Below, one piece after another: positions 16,094 to 24,998 of a stretch of DNA of 57,038 nucleotides. The notes beneath the pieces were generated by a model, which was not told the DNA's origin, searched no databases, and saw only the letters and a program-made list of their open reading frames with translations. Each line of letters starts with the position of its first letter. Position 1 is the stretch's first letter. Source of the stretch: an uncultured Blautia sp. (lineage in GTDB: Bacteria > Bacillota > Clostridia > Lachnospirales > Lachnospiraceae); NCBI GenBank assembly GCA_900543715.1, contig UQSX01000014.1:1-57038 (forward strand), in the 5' to 3' direction. The position numbers were made by a program, and so were the translations under genes.

Positions 16094-16402
16094 ACAAAAA
16101 GAGAGGAAAGCAGCAGCTACCGGAGATATACAGAAGAAGATGTAGAAAGACTGAAAAGAATCCTGGTCTTTCGGAAAACAGATCTTTCAGTAGAGAGTAT
16201 CGCTCTGCTTCTGGAAAAATAGGAAGAAGTATTGGAAGGTAAAATGAAAGTGCAGGAAGGAAGAAAATTTTCTCCGGCAGAAGAGATGCTGGGACAAATT
16301 TCGGATTTTACAGCAGAGTGTTATGGCGGTTCCGGATTGTTTCTTATCTATAACCTGAGTTTTTTGAAATACTGGTCAAATAAAAGAAAAACAGCAGAAT
16401 AG
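16094..16402 (+). pseudogene. Broken MerR family regulator
   Basis: The frame after a TAA at 16091-16093 reads SSSYRRYTEEDVERLKRILVFRK and continues DLSVESIALLLEK. This is the second half of a MerR DNA-binding domain (wing, then helices 3-4). It then meets TAG at 16220-16222. In the same frame it resumes as EEVLEGKMKVQEGRKF and ends at TAG 16400-16402. The start codon and the HTH are missing, although a GAGAGG sequence remains at 16101-16106. This fits an internal 5' deletion plus a nonsense change. The intact MerR-type promoter directly upstream supports its origin as an autoregulated MerR gene. Effector domain and target are unknown. Confidence 0.7.
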
Positions 16403-16410
16403 AGTTAAAT

Positions 16411-16470
16411 AAAAAAGCCCACGGGCTGTTCTGTTTCACGATGTTGAAAAGGACAGTTCCGTGGGCTTTT
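16411..16470. terminator. Bidirectional terminator between the MerR remnant and trkH
   Basis: AAAAGCCCACGG and CCGTGGGCTTTT form a perfect 12-base outer stem around a partly paired interior. There is an A run on one side and a T run on the other. It serves the convergent trkH gene and any transcript from the MerR promoter. Confidence 0.8.
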
Positions 16471-16513
16471 ATCTGTAAAGACAGAGACGTACAAAAGCGC
16501 AGCGCCTGATATT

Positions 16514-17956
16514 TTAGTATCTTCTCCAGGTGCCTCTTACGAAGAGCAGCAGGATGGGAAAGATCTCCAGTCTTCCTGCAAGCATATCGAAGGTCAGCAC
16601 CAATGTGGAAAAGTTTGAATATACAGAAAAGTTCTGGGTAGGACCGACCATTTCAAGGCCGGGGCCGATATTATTGAACGTAGCGGCTACAGCTGAAAAG
16701 TTGGTGATCAGGTCAAAATCGTCTACGGCGATGAGAAGCACAGAAAATGCGAAAATCAGCACATAGGCAATCAAAAATACATTTGTGGAACGGATGACTT
16801 CATGGTCTATGGAATGCCCGTCCATTTTCAGCTTTTTGACACTTCTTGGGTGTATCAGAGTCTGCAGCTCTTTGCCGATAGTCTTTACCAGGATCACCAG
16901 CCGGGATACTTTAATACCGCCTCCGGTACTTCCTGCACAGGCGCCTACCAGCATCAGGAGCAGCAGGATCGTCCTGGGGATTTCCGGCCATAGATTAAAA
17001 TTTGTAGTAGCGTATCCGGTGGTAGTGATTATGGAACCTACCTGGAATGCAGCCTGCTGGAAAGCTTCCCCGAAGCCGGAGTACATATCTGTTACCATAA
17101 CTGCGATCACAACAGTAGAAGCCAGGATAATGCCGAAGTACCAACGAATCTCTTCGATAGCAAAAGCCTCTTTAAATTTTTTGTGAAGGATCAGGTAATA
17201 GGCATTAAAATTGACACCAAAGAGGATCATGGAAATAGTTACCACTACCTGAAGGTATACCGAATAGCTTGCCATACTGTCGTTTTTGATCCCGAAGCCA
17301 CCGGTTCCGGCAGAACCAAAGGTAATGGTCAGGGTATCGAAAAGCGGCATGCCTCCGATCAGCAGGAAGATGATCTCTATGATGGTCATTCCCAGATAGA
17401 TCAGGTATAAGGTTTTTGCCGTGGAACGGACAGTAGGGGTCAGCTTGCTTACAGAGGGACCCGGGCTTTCTGCCTTCATCAGGTTCATATGAGAACCGCT
17501 GCCGGTAATATGAAGGATAGACAGCAGGAAGACCAGAACTCCCATACCTCCGATCCAATGGGTAAAGCTTCGCCAGAAAAGAATACATTTAGGAAGAACC
17601 TCTACATCCGTGATGATACTGGCACCTGTGGTGGTAAAGCCGGACACCGTCTCAAAAAGGGCATCTATGGGATTGGTAATAGAGCCGCTGATGAGAAAGG
17701 GGAGAGACCCCATAATACTTAGTATGATCCAGCTCAGAGCTACTGAGACAAATCCTTCCTTGGTATAAAATATTTTGTTTTTTGGCTTTTTATGTACCAG
17801 CACACAGCCGAAAAGTACACAGAGCAGTCCGGTGATCACAAAGGACCAGCCGCAGAATTCCTGGTAGATAATAGCTGTAATGCAGGGAGGCACCATAAAA
17901 GCTGCCTCGAAGAATAGTACATAGCCGATTATATATCTTACAATTGCATAATTCAT
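16514..17956 (-). CDS. trkH: Trk-type potassium uptake membrane subunit
   Basis: The 480-residue protein has the four pore repeats of the TrkH/KtrB family, with selectivity-filter segments at SGFTTTGASI, GSAGTGGFGI, ITTTGYATTN and a degenerate fourth (FNNIGPGLEMVG). CAGSTGGGIKVSR precedes the third loop region. It takes up K+ across the membrane and is gated by the TrkA ring. GGAGGC lies upstream of the start. It follows trkA with a 14-base gap, forming a trkA-trkH operon on the minus strand. Confidence 0.95.
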   Translation of the reverse strand: MNYAIVRYIIGYVLFFEAAFMVPPCITAIIYQEFCGWSFVITGLLCVLFGCVLVHKKPKNKIFYTKEGFVSVALSWIILSIMGSLPFLISGSITNPIDALFETVSGFTTTGASIITDVEVLPKCILFWRSFTHWIGGMGVLVFLLSILHITGSGSHMNLMKAESPGPSVSKLTPTVRSTAKTLYLIYLGMTIIEIIFLLIGGMPLFDTLTITFGSAGTGGFGIKNDSMASYSVYLQVVVTISMILFGVNFNAYYLILHKKFKEAFAIEEIRWYFGIILASTVVIAVMVTDMYSGFGEAFQQAAFQVGSIITTTGYATTNFNLWPEIPRTILLLLMLVGACAGSTGGGIKVSRLVILVKTIGKELQTLIHPRSVKKLKMDGHSIDHEVIRSTNVFLIAYVLIFAFSVLLIAVDDFDLITNFSAVAATFNNIGPGLEMVGPTQNFSVYSNFSTLVLTFDMLAGRLEIFPILLLFVRGTWRRY

Positions 17957-17970
17957 GTCTGCCTCCGGTC

Positions 17971-19329
17971 TTATCTTTTCAGTATATCTTTTAAGTCTTT
18001 CAAGCCTTTAACAGTAGTTACTACGATTACTGCGTCTCCTACCTGTATGGTGTCCTGACCTCTGGGAATATGGACTTTTCCGCCCCGGTTAATGCAGGCC
18101 ACCAGAAGATTATTTTTCAGATTCAGCTGAGCCAGAGGAATATCTGTTACTATAGAAGATTCTCTTACATAGAACTCCAGAGCTTCTGCCTGGCTGTCCA
18201 GGATCTGGTACAGGGTTTCTACATTACTTCCTACAGAATTGCTCATGGCTCTGACATACTGAAGGATATAGTCAGCAGTGATATACTTGGGATAGATCAC
18301 GCTGCCAAGATCCAGTTCATCTACCACATCATCGAACATCAGACGATTTACCTTAGTAACCAGCTTGGCCTTAGAAACCTTTTTGGCAAAAAGAGAAAGG
18401 AAGATATTCTCTTCGTCAAGATTTGTAAGAGTTACAAAAGACTCTGCCTCTGCCAGTTCTTCTTCAAAAAGAAGTTTTTTATCAGTTCCATCACCGCAGA
18501 TGATGGTGGCTTCCGGGAGAAGATCGCTTAATTCCTCACACCGCTCTCTTCTGGATTCAATAATCCTTACTTTAATCCGCATTTCAATCAGCAGAGAGGC
18601 CAGATAATATCCCAGAGTGCCGCCGCCTACAATAAGGGCATTTCTTACCTGATGGGTATGTACCCCGATTTTTTTGAAGAACAGGGCGGAATTTTTGGGA
18701 GAGGCAATGATGGATACCAGATCATTGTCCTGCAAAGTAAAGGAACCGGAAGGAATATAAACATTTTCCCCACGTTCCACTCCGCATATCAGGATATCGG
18801 TACGGAATTTTTCTATGACCTCCATAACAGACATTCCCTGGAGACGGAATTCCGGAAGAACTTTAAACTTCAGCAGTTCCACACGGCCTTTGGAAAAGGT
18901 GTCCAGTTTGATGGCAGAGGGAAACCGAAGAAGCCGGGAAATCTCCATCGCGGCTGCCAGTTCAGGGTTAATGATCATGGAAATTCCTAAACGCTCTTTC
19001 AGAAAATGTACTTCTTTATTGTAGATAGGATTCCGCACACGGGCAATGGTATGACAATCGCTGACTTTCTTGGCAATCAGACAGCAGAGAAGATTCAGCT
19101 CATCAGAACCGGTTACCGCGATCAGGATATCTGCCTCTTTTAGTCCGGCTTCGGACAATACCCGGATACTGGAGCCATTTCCTGTGATACCTAATAAATC
19201 GAGATCTTCTGAAAGCTGCTGTATTTTTTCTGAGTTGGTATCGATGACAACTACCTGGTGTTCTTCGTTGCATAGCTGTTCTGCAAGCGTCCATCCTACC
19301 TTACCGCAGCCAACAATGATAATGTTCAT
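17971..19329 (-). CDS. trkA: Trk potassium uptake regulatory subunit
   Basis: The 452-residue protein contains two RCK (Rossmann-fold plus TrkA-C) repeats. The first starts at residue 1 with MNIIIVGCGKVGWTLAEQL and the second near residue 230 with ALIVGGGTLGYYLA. A TrkA-C domain follows each (for example IPSGSFTLQDNDLVSII and IPRGQDTIQVGDAVIVV). It binds nucleotides and gates the TrkH channel from the cytoplasm. The start at 19329 has GGAGG five bases upstream; the frame from 19341 does not. It is the first gene of the trkA-trkH operon. Confidence 0.95.
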   Translation of the reverse strand: MNIIIVGCGKVGWTLAEQLCNEEHQVVVIDTNSEKIQQLSEDLDLLGITGNGSSIRVLSEAGLKEADILIAVTGSDELNLLCCLIAKKVSDCHTIARVRNPIYNKEVHFLKERLGISMIINPELAAAMEISRLLRFPSAIKLDTFSKGRVELLKFKVLPEFRLQGMSVMEVIEKFRTDILICGVERGENVYIPSGSFTLQDNDLVSIIASPKNSALFFKKIGVHTHQVRNALIVGGGTLGYYLASLLIEMRIKVRIIESRRERCEELSDLLPEATIICGDGTDKKLLFEEELAEAESFVTLTNLDEENIFLSLFAKKVSKAKLVTKVNRLMFDDVVDELDLGSVIYPKYITADYILQYVRAMSNSVGSNVETLYQILDSQAEALEFYVRESSIVTDIPLAQLNLKNNLLVACINRGGKVHIPRGQDTIQVGDAVIVVTTVKGLKDLKDILKR

Positions 19330-19404
19330 AGTTACCTCCAAATTAGTGATAAATTATTTGTAAAATATTATGAAAATATAAAAAAAGATTAAAATATCAG
19401 ACCT

Positions 19405-19432
19405 ATTATAGCACTGCCACAATTAAATGCAA
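19405..19432 (-). promoter_or_regulatory. Probable promoter of trkA-trkH
   Basis: On the minus strand TTGCAT (19432-19427) and TATAAT (19410-19405) are separated by 16 bases. It lies about 75 bases upstream of the trkA start. The remainder of the 19330-19560 gap is AT-rich and shows no open frame. Confidence 0.5.
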
Positions 19433-19561
19433 CAAGATATGATAAGATTTTACGAATTCCTTACATTTCCACAGGTTATTGTGTAAAATATACAAAAAAC
19501 ATCGAATGTATTTGATAGAGCTGTACGATTTTCATGAATGAAGGGTGAGGGCTGCCCGCAT

Positions 19562-19604
19562 AAAGAGACTGGAGCATCCAATTTTCATTGTGGAGTGCTC
19601 CAGT
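19562..19604 (-). terminator. Terminator after the first ftsH gene
   Basis: AGAGACTGGAGCA and TGCTCCAGTCTCT form a 13-base stem (about 19564-19598) around a short partly paired loop. It lies 20 bases after the ftsH stop on the minus strand and is followed by a short TTTA tract. Confidence 0.65.
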
Positions 19605-19624
19605 CTCTGTTTTAGGAGGAACGA

Positions 19625-21430
19625 TTAGCGATTCAGAATTTCCATGAATTCCTCTCCGGTAATCGTTTCTTTCTGATATAAGTATTCTGCCAGTTCGTCC
19701 AGCTTATTCCGGTTTTCTTCCAGGATTTTGCCTGCCTTCCGGTGCTGGCGTTTTACCAGTGCTATAACCTGTTTGTCAATTTCCGCCTGAGCCTGGGCAG
19801 AGCAGGCAAGGGAAGCATCTCCTCCCAGATACTGATTGGTTACTGTCTCCAGAGCCACCATGTCAAAATCCGGACTCATGCCGTAGCGGGTGATCATGGC
19901 TCTTGCCAGCTTGGTGGCCTGCTCGATGTCGTTGGAAGCCCCTGTGGAAGCAGAGTGAAATACCAGCTCTTCCGCAGCCCGTCCTCCTGTGAGGGTTGCA
20001 ATTTTATTTTCCAGCTCTTCCTGGCTCATGAGATAGTGATTCCCTTCATCTACCTGCATGGTATAACCAAGAGCCCCGGAGGTACGGGGGACAATGGTGA
20101 TCTTCTGGACCGGAGCAGAATTTGTCTGCTTTGCGGCTACCAGGGCATGGCCGATTTCGTGATATGCCACCACTTTCTTTTCCTGGTCTGTGAGAATGGA
20201 GTTTTTCTTCTGATAACCGGCGATGACCACTTCAATACTTTCTTCCAGGTCAGCCTGGGTTACGTATTCCCGGTTATCCCGCACTGCCCGGAGCGCCGCC
20301 TCATTTACAATATTTGCCAGTTCCGCACCGGAAGCGCCGGAGGCCATCCGGGCGATAGAGCCAAAATCCACATTGTCACAGAGGTTTACCTTCTTTGCAT
20401 GTACCCGGAGGATGGCTTCTCTTCCCTGAAGATCCGGAAGTTCTACCGGCACACGGCGGTCAAACCTTCCCGGACGGGTAAGGGCCGGATCCAGGCTTTC
20501 CGGACGGTTAGTGGCCGCCAGGATCATAACACCGGTATTTTCTTCAAAACCATCCATTTCCGTAAGAAGCTGGTTCAGGGTCTGTTCCCGCTCGTCGTTT
20601 CCTCCTGCCCGTCCGTCACGTTTTTGTCCGATGGCATCAATCTCATCAATAAATACGATACAGGGAGCCTTTTCCTTGGCCTGTTTAAAAAGATCACGGA
20701 CCTTGGAGGCGCCCATGCCTACGAACATTTCCACAAATTCAGAACCGGACATGGAGAAAAATGGGACTCCTGCCTCACCGGCTACTGCCTTTGCCAGCAT
20801 GGTCTTGCCTGTTCCCGGAGGTCCTACAAGAAGGATTCCTTTGGGCATGGAAGCGCCGATCTTTTTATATTTATCCGGATTGTGAAGATAGTCTACGATT
20901 TCGGAGAGGTTTTCCTTGGCTTCGTCTTCCCCTGCTACATCAGAAAAGCGGATCCCTTCCGAGGATTTTACATACACTTTGGCGTTGCTCTTTCCCATGC
21001 CGAACATCATGGCGTTAGGGCCCCCGGCGTTTCTTGTCAGCCTTCTGGAAATATACTGGCCGATAAGGATAAAGATTACGATAGGAAGGATCCAGGATAA
21101 TAAGAAACTCAGGATCGGATCGGTCTGTTTAATGATCTCTCCGGTGAAGCTGGCCCCTGAATCGTAAAGACGCTGGGTAAGCTCCGGATCTGGCATCATA
21201 CCGGTCTTATAAATATGCTGATACTCTTTATCCGTGAAAAGAATCTGGTTTTCCTGTTCCTGTACTTCTACCTGACCGATATTTCCTTCTTCCGTCATAG
21301 ACATAAAAGTGCCGTAGTCCACTTCCTGTATCCGCCGCTGGGCCAGCCAGGGCATAGCCAGGAAATTAAAGAGCAGCAGGACCAGCATGGCAACGACATA
21401 ATAGAAGATATCCGGCCCTGCTGTTAGCAT
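19625..21430 (-). CDS. ftsH: ATP-dependent zinc metalloprotease FtsH (paralogue 1)
   Basis: The 601-residue protein has two N-terminal membrane segments (about residues 8-28 and 103-125) flanking an extracytoplasmic domain. The AAA module has GPPGTGKT Walker [12 protein letters not shown]alker B and RPGRFDRR second region of homology. The M41 protease has the zinc motif HEIGH. It degrades membrane and soluble regulatory proteins at the inner face of the membrane. The start is uncertain: no ribosome binding site precedes ATG 21430, and only 39 bases separate it from the divergent glycosyltransferase gene. Its N-terminus is shorter than that of the second FtsH in this window (42075-44045). Confidence 0.93.
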   Translation of the reverse strand: MLTAGPDIFYYVVAMLVLLLFNFLAMPWLAQRRIQEVDYGTFMSMTEEGNIGQVEVQEQENQILFTDKEYQHIYKTGMMPDPELTQRLYDSGASFTGEIIKQTDPILSFLLSWILPIVIFILIGQYISRRLTRNAGGPNAMMFGMGKSNAKVYVKSSEGIRFSDVAGEDEAKENLSEIVDYLHNPDKYKKIGASMPKGILLVGPPGTGKTMLAKAVAGEAGVPFFSMSGSEFVEMFVGMGASKVRDLFKQAKEKAPCIVFIDEIDAIGQKRDGRAGGNDEREQTLNQLLTEMDGFEENTGVMILAATNRPESLDPALTRPGRFDRRVPVELPDLQGREAILRVHAKKVNLCDNVDFGSIARMASGASGAELANIVNEAALRAVRDNREYVTQADLEESIEVVIAGYQKKNSILTDQEKKVVAYHEIGHALVAAKQTNSAPVQKITIVPRTSGALGYTMQVDEGNHYLMSQEELENKIATLTGGRAAEELVFHSASTGASNDIEQATKLARAMITRYGMSPDFDMVALETVTNQYLGGDASLACSAQAQAEIDKQVIALVKRQHRKAGKILEENRNKLDELAEYLYQKETITGEEFMEILNR

Positions 21431-21469
21431 AACTGTGGAGTTAAAAATGGATAAAAGGAGATTGAAGTT

Positions 21470-22306
21470 ATGGAACTTCTTGTGACCGTGGATAAAAATT
21501 ATATCCCGCCCCTTCAGGTAATGCTTACTTCTCTGTATATGAACAATCCGGGGGAGGATGTAGAACTGTATTTACTGCACAGCAAATTACAAGAAAAAGA
21601 AATGGAGCCTCTGGAAAAACAATGTGTCAGACTGGGGTATAAATTCTTCCCTGTGAAAATAGAAGATTCTTGGTTTGCCCAGGCTCCGGTAACGAAACAG
21701 TATCCCAGGGAAATGTATTACCGCCTTCTCGCTCCCTGCCTTCTGCCTCAAAAACTTCACCGGATCCTGTATCTGGACCCGGACATACTGGTGATCAACT
21801 CACTGAAGCCCCTCTGGGAAACAGACATGAAGGGAAGACTATTCGCCGCCGCCGCCCATACAGGGAAGACAAACCTGGCCAATAATATCAATCAGGTGCG
21901 GCTGGGAACTACCCATAAATACTTTAATTCCGGAGTGCTCCTTATTAACCTGGACCAGGGAAGAAAAGAAATCCTTCCGGAAGAGATTTTCCAGTATGCC
22001 GGAGAACATGCAAAAGAGCTCCTGCTTCCGGACCAGGATATCTTAAATGCAGTTTTCGGCTCCAGAACCCTGGAGCTGGATGACTATCTCTGGAACTACG
22101 ACGCCAGGAATTACAGTACCTACCTTCTGCGGAGCGGAGGCGTCTGTGATATGGACTGGGTAATGGGAAATACAGGGATCCTCCATTTCTGCGGAAAGAC
22201 CAAGCCCTGGCAGGCTGGATATATACACAGGTTCGGGATCCTGTATAAACATTATATGCAGATTAACCGCCGTCTGGATCAGAGCCTGGCCTCCGGATTC
22301 AGGTGA
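21470..22306 (+). CDS. Glycosyltransferase family 8 protein
   Basis: The 278-residue protein shows GT8 motifs in order. These are an N-terminal MELLVTVDKNYIPPLQVMLTSL, the YYRLLAPCLLP segment, the metal-binding D-x-D in ILYLDPDILV, KYFNSGVLLINL, LPDQDILNAVF and the C-terminal HFCGKTKPW. The family transfers glucose or galactose from UDP-sugars, for example to lipopolysaccharide, cell-wall glycans or protein. The acceptor is unknown. AAAAGGAG lies about eight bases before the ATG. It converges with the broken TetR gene, overlapping it by 28 bases. Confidence 0.92.
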   Translation: MELLVTVDKNYIPPLQVMLTSLYMNNPGEDVELYLLHSKLQEKEMEPLEKQCVRLGYKFFPVKIEDSWFAQAPVTKQYPREMYYRLLAPCLLPQKLHRILYLDPDILVINSLKPLWETDMKGRLFAAAAHTGKTNLANNINQVRLGTTHKYFNSGVLLINLDQGRKEILPEEIFQYAGEHAKELLLPDQDILNAVFGSRTLELDDYLWNYDARNYSTYLLRSGGVCDMDWVMGNTGILHFCGKTKPWQAGYIHRFGILYKHYMQINRRLDQSLASGFR

Positions 22307-22830
22307 AGCAGTTCGCCGGGAAGAATCTGTTCTAACTGCCGCACCAGCTTTTCCTGATCATAAGAGGGTGTTTTGCTGTATTCCAGCAGAACGCCTACCA
22401 ATCCGCAGGCGTTAAACTGGAGTAGAACCTGCATATCCTCATAGTTTACATACAGATCCGGATGGTTGTGCCGTGATACTTCTACCATATAGGCTTTGGC
22501 AGCATCAATTAATAATTCCTCTATCTGAGCACGTCTCTGAGAATTCAGGAGCTTCTGAAACTCAGAAAAATGTTCTGTGCAGAAAGTAATAAAAACCTTG
22601 ATGGCAGATCTAAGATCTCCTGCCTTCAGACTTTCATCCACCAGGCTATGGGTCTGCTGGCGTATGGATCATTCCAGAACATCCATGATATCCTGAAAAT
22701 GACAATAAAAAGTCTGGCGGGAAATATGGCATTCTTCGATCAGGGACTTTACGGTAATATTGTCGATGTTTTTTCGGCGGACCATTTTTATAAAGGTCTC
22801 AGCAATGATGCTTTTCATATCAGCAGGCAT
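22279..22830 (-). pseudogene. TetR family regulator interrupted by an in-frame TGA
   Basis: From ATG 22830 (AAGGA upstream) the frame reads MPADMKSIIAETFIKMV, then NITVKSLIEECHISRQTFY, a complete TetR helix-turn-helix. It reaches DIMDVLE and hits TGA at 22671-22669. The same frame continues without a shift as SIRQQTHSLVDESLKAG to the end at 22279, giving 183 residues if read through. A tryptophan is common at this place in related regulators, so one TGG-to-TGA change explains the break. The truncated product would keep only about 53 residues. It is divergent from the ATP-grasp operon, which it may have controlled. Confidence 0.8.
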
Positions 22831-22856
22831 AAGTATGTCCTTCCTTATCTGTAAAT

Positions 22857-22891
22857 TTTTCTGTTAATATTGATTATAAATTATCAGAAAA
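22857..22891. promoter_or_regulatory. Candidate TetR operator upstream of the ATP-grasp operon
   Basis: TTTTCTGTTAAT (22857-22868) and ATTATCAGAAAA (22880-22891) form a dyad with 11 of 12 positions matching around an 11-base centre. It lies between the broken TetR gene and the promoter at 22912-22941. This is where an autoregulating, divergently acting TetR protein would bind. Confidence 0.4.
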
Positions 22892-22911
22892 TAATTTGCA
22901 AAGATAAAAAG

Positions 22912-22941
22912 TTGACAATTCCTGAAAAAATGTAGTAGACT
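22912..22941 (+). promoter_or_regulatory. Promoter of the ATP-grasp/alpha-E/transglutaminase operon
   Basis: A consensus TTGACA at 22912-22917 is followed after 18 bases by TAGACT at 22936-22941. Transcription would begin near 22948, a few bases before the hairpin at 22955-22990. Confidence 0.6.
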
Positions 22942-22954
22942 ATAGAAAATAAGC

Positions 22955-22990
22955 AAAGGCGCCGAGAGCAGATGCTCTGGGCGCCTTTTT
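22955..22990 (+). terminator. Terminator-like hairpin in the leader of the ATP-grasp operon
   Basis: AAAGGCGCC (22955-22963) pairs with GGCGCCTTT (22980-22988). AGAGCA pairs with TGCTCT inside, with one G/G mismatch between them, giving about 15 base pairs with a two-base loop, followed by TTTTT. It lies after the promoter and eight bases before the AAGGAGGG ribosome binding site of the first gene. It could terminate most transcripts unless opposed. Confidence 0.65.
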
Positions 22991-23012
22991 CCATTTTAAG
23001 GAGGGAGCAGGA

Positions 23013-24326
23013 ATGAGAGAACTGGTGGAACATACAGAAGGAATCAATCGTCTTATGGCCAGGTTCGGGGTCAAATTCGGGATTTATAAAAACGGAGAAT
23101 TTCACGAACAGCTATTTCCCTTTGACGCCATTCCCAGGGTGATCACCGGGGAAGATTTCCGGATACTGGAAAAGGGCCTGATCCAGAGAGTGGATGCCCT
23201 GAACCTTTTCCTGAAAGACATATACGGAGAAAAAAAGATCATTAAGGATCAGGTGGTCCCGGAAGAATTTGTATTTATTTCTTCCGGCTACCTTCCGGAA
23301 TGTGAGGGGATCTGTCCCCCAAAAGGGATTTACAGCCATATTTCAGGGATCGATCTGGTGCTGGGAAAAGATGGAGAGTGGTATATCCTGGAGGACAACC
23401 TGAGAATCCCTTCCGGCGCTTCCTACCCCATGATCGCCAGAGAGATCTGCCGCCGGGTATCCCCAAAAACTTTCAGCAGCAATCAGATCGTGGACAACCG
23501 AAACTATGCAGAGCTTTTGAAGGAGACCCTTGACTGGGTAAATACAGGGGGCATATCGGTGATCATGACTCCGGGAAGGTATAATGCGGCTTACTTTGAA
23601 CATTCTTATCTGGCAGAACGGACAGGGAGTGAGCTTGCTGCCTGCTCAGAGCTTTTTGTAGAAAATGATTATCTCTATTACCGGGACTACAGGAATACGA
23701 AACAGAGAGTAGGGGTCCTTTACAGAAGGATATCCGATGAGTATCTGGACCCATTAACATTCCTTCCCGAATCTCTTATCGGAATTCCAAACCTCATGGA
23801 GGTTTATCGAAAGGGACATGTGGCTATTGTAAATGCTCCGGGAAACGGGGTGGCAGACGATAAAGGAATTTATTATTTTGTGCCCAAGATGATCCGTTAT
23901 TATCTGGATCAGGAGCCAATCCTGAAAAATGCACCCACTTATCTTCCTTATTATCCGGAAGACCGGAAATATGTACTGGATCATCTGGAAAAACTGGTGG
24001 TTAAAGATGTGGCGGAAGCCGGAGGATACGGGGTGATCTTCGGAAATGAACTGAGCCGGGAAAAACTTTCCCAGATGAAGGAGATCATAAAAAAAGAACC
24101 CAGAAGATTCATTGCTCAGGAGGTCATTGATTTTCAGGATATGAAGGTTTCAGAAGGGGATGGAACGGTACTGCGAAAGGCGGATCTGAGAGCTTTTGTA
24201 CTGTCCGGAAAGGAGACGAAAGTCTGGGCCAGCGGCCTGACCAGGTTTTCCAGAACCCCGGATTCCTTTGTTGTAAATTCATCACAGGGAGGAGGATTTA
24301 AAGACACATGGGTATTATCTCAATAG
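23013..24326 (+). CDS. Circularly permuted ATP-grasp protein (DUF404/DUF407 type amidoligase)
   Basis: The 437-residue protein carries conserved blocks of the circularly permuted ATP-grasp type 2 family. These are LFPFDAIPRVI, LEDNLRIPSGASYPMIAREI, MTPGRYNAAYFEH, LYRRISDEYLDPL, NAPGNGVADDKGIYYFVP, KDVAEAGGYGVIFG, PRRFIAQEVIDF and NSSQGGGFKDTWVL at the C-terminus. The family is predicted to join a carboxylate to an amine through an acyl-phosphate, using ATP. No substrate is established. It is somewhat short at the N-terminus compared with typical members of about 470 residues. AAGGAGGG fixes the start. The end overlaps the alpha-E gene by 19 bases, so the two are translationally coupled. Confidence 0.88.
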   Translation: MRELVEHTEGINRLMARFGVKFGIYKNGEFHEQLFPFDAIPRVITGEDFRILEKGLIQRVDALNLFLKDIYGEKKIIKDQVVPEEFVFISSGYLPECEGICPPKGIYSHISGIDLVLGKDGEWYILEDNLRIPSGASYPMIAREICRRVSPKTFSSNQIVDNRNYAELLKETLDWVNTGGISVIMTPGRYNAAYFEHSYLAERTGSELAACSELFVENDYLYYRDYRNTKQRVGVLYRRISDEYLDPLTFLPESLIGIPNLMEVYRKGHVAIVNAPGNGVADDKGIYYFVPKMIRYYLDQEPILKNAPTYLPYYPEDRKYVLDHLEKLVVKDVAEAGGYGVIFGNELSREKLSQMKEIIKKEPRRFIAQEVIDFQDMKVSEGDGTVLRKADLRAFVLSGKETKVWASGLTRFSRTPDSFVVNSSQGGGFKDTWVLSQ

Positions 24327-24982
24327 AAAAAGCAGATCATCTTTATTGGCTGGGAAGGTATGCAGAAAGAGTGTATACCACGCTGCGGGTATTTTTTCAT
24401 ATCTATGACCATATGATTGAACAGCCGGAAGGCATTTATGCAAAGTACTGTAAAAGACTGAATATCCCGGATATTTATACTTCTAATAAACAGTTTGCCC
24501 AGGCTTATCTTTTTGATGAGGATAATCCGGATTCTGTAGTATCCAATATGAAGCGGGCCTATGACAATGCTGTGGTACTTAGAGAAGAATTAAGCAGCAA
24601 TGTGCTGTCTTATGTCCAGCTTGCCCTGGATACTTTTCAGGCCTGTAAAAAGACCACGGCACCTCTTCTGGAACTCCAGCAGGCCATTGACTATCTGCTG
24701 GCTTTCTGGGGCTGTGCAGACGATTATGTGGATCAGGAAGACTGCAGGAATATTCTGAAATGTGGAAAATACGTAGAAAGACTGGATCTTTTCATCCGGC
24801 TGGATTATCACAGAGAAGATCTGGAAAAAGAATACAGAAAGCTGGTTAACCGGCTTTATAAAGCAAATTTAGATTATAATAAGGAAAATCTGAAGCACCT
24901 GGAACAAATCATTATGGATAAGGGCCAGCAGAAATCTTATGATCAGGAGGCACTGGGCTGCTTGGGAGGTTTGATCTCCTGA
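24308..24982 (+). CDS. Alpha-E domain protein (DUF403)
   Basis: The 224-residue, largely helical protein starts with IISIEKADHLYWLGRYAERVYTTLR, the signature of the alpha-E (DUF403) family. Helices with conserved NMKRAYDNAVVLREELS and GKYVERLDLFIRLD follow. Alpha-E proteins almost always accompany circularly permuted ATP-grasp proteins, often as neighbours or fusions, and are thought to form part of the same complex. No catalytic activity is known. It overlaps the ATP-grasp gene by 19 bases and is followed after 16 bases by the transglutaminase-like gene. Confidence 0.9.
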   Translation: MGIISIEKADHLYWLGRYAERVYTTLRVFFHIYDHMIEQPEGIYAKYCKRLNIPDIYTSNKQFAQAYLFDEDNPDSVVSNMKRAYDNAVVLREELSSNVLSYVQLALDTFQACKKTTAPLLELQQAIDYLLAFWGCADDYVDQEDCRNILKCGKYVERLDLFIRLDYHREDLEKEYRKLVNRLYKANLDYNKENLKHLEQIIMDKGQQKSYDQEALGCLGGLIS

Positions 24983-24998
24983 GCAGCCGGCAGGTGAT

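Noticed and set aside
19742..21100. A 452-codon open frame antisense to ftsH
   Set aside because: It has no ribosome binding site or family similarity and mirrors the codon pattern of the highly conserved ftsH gene.
22669..22671. TGA in the TetR gene as recoded Trp or selenocysteine
   Set aside because: Other genes in the window use TGA as a normal stop, and no selenocysteine context is expected in a TetR protein.
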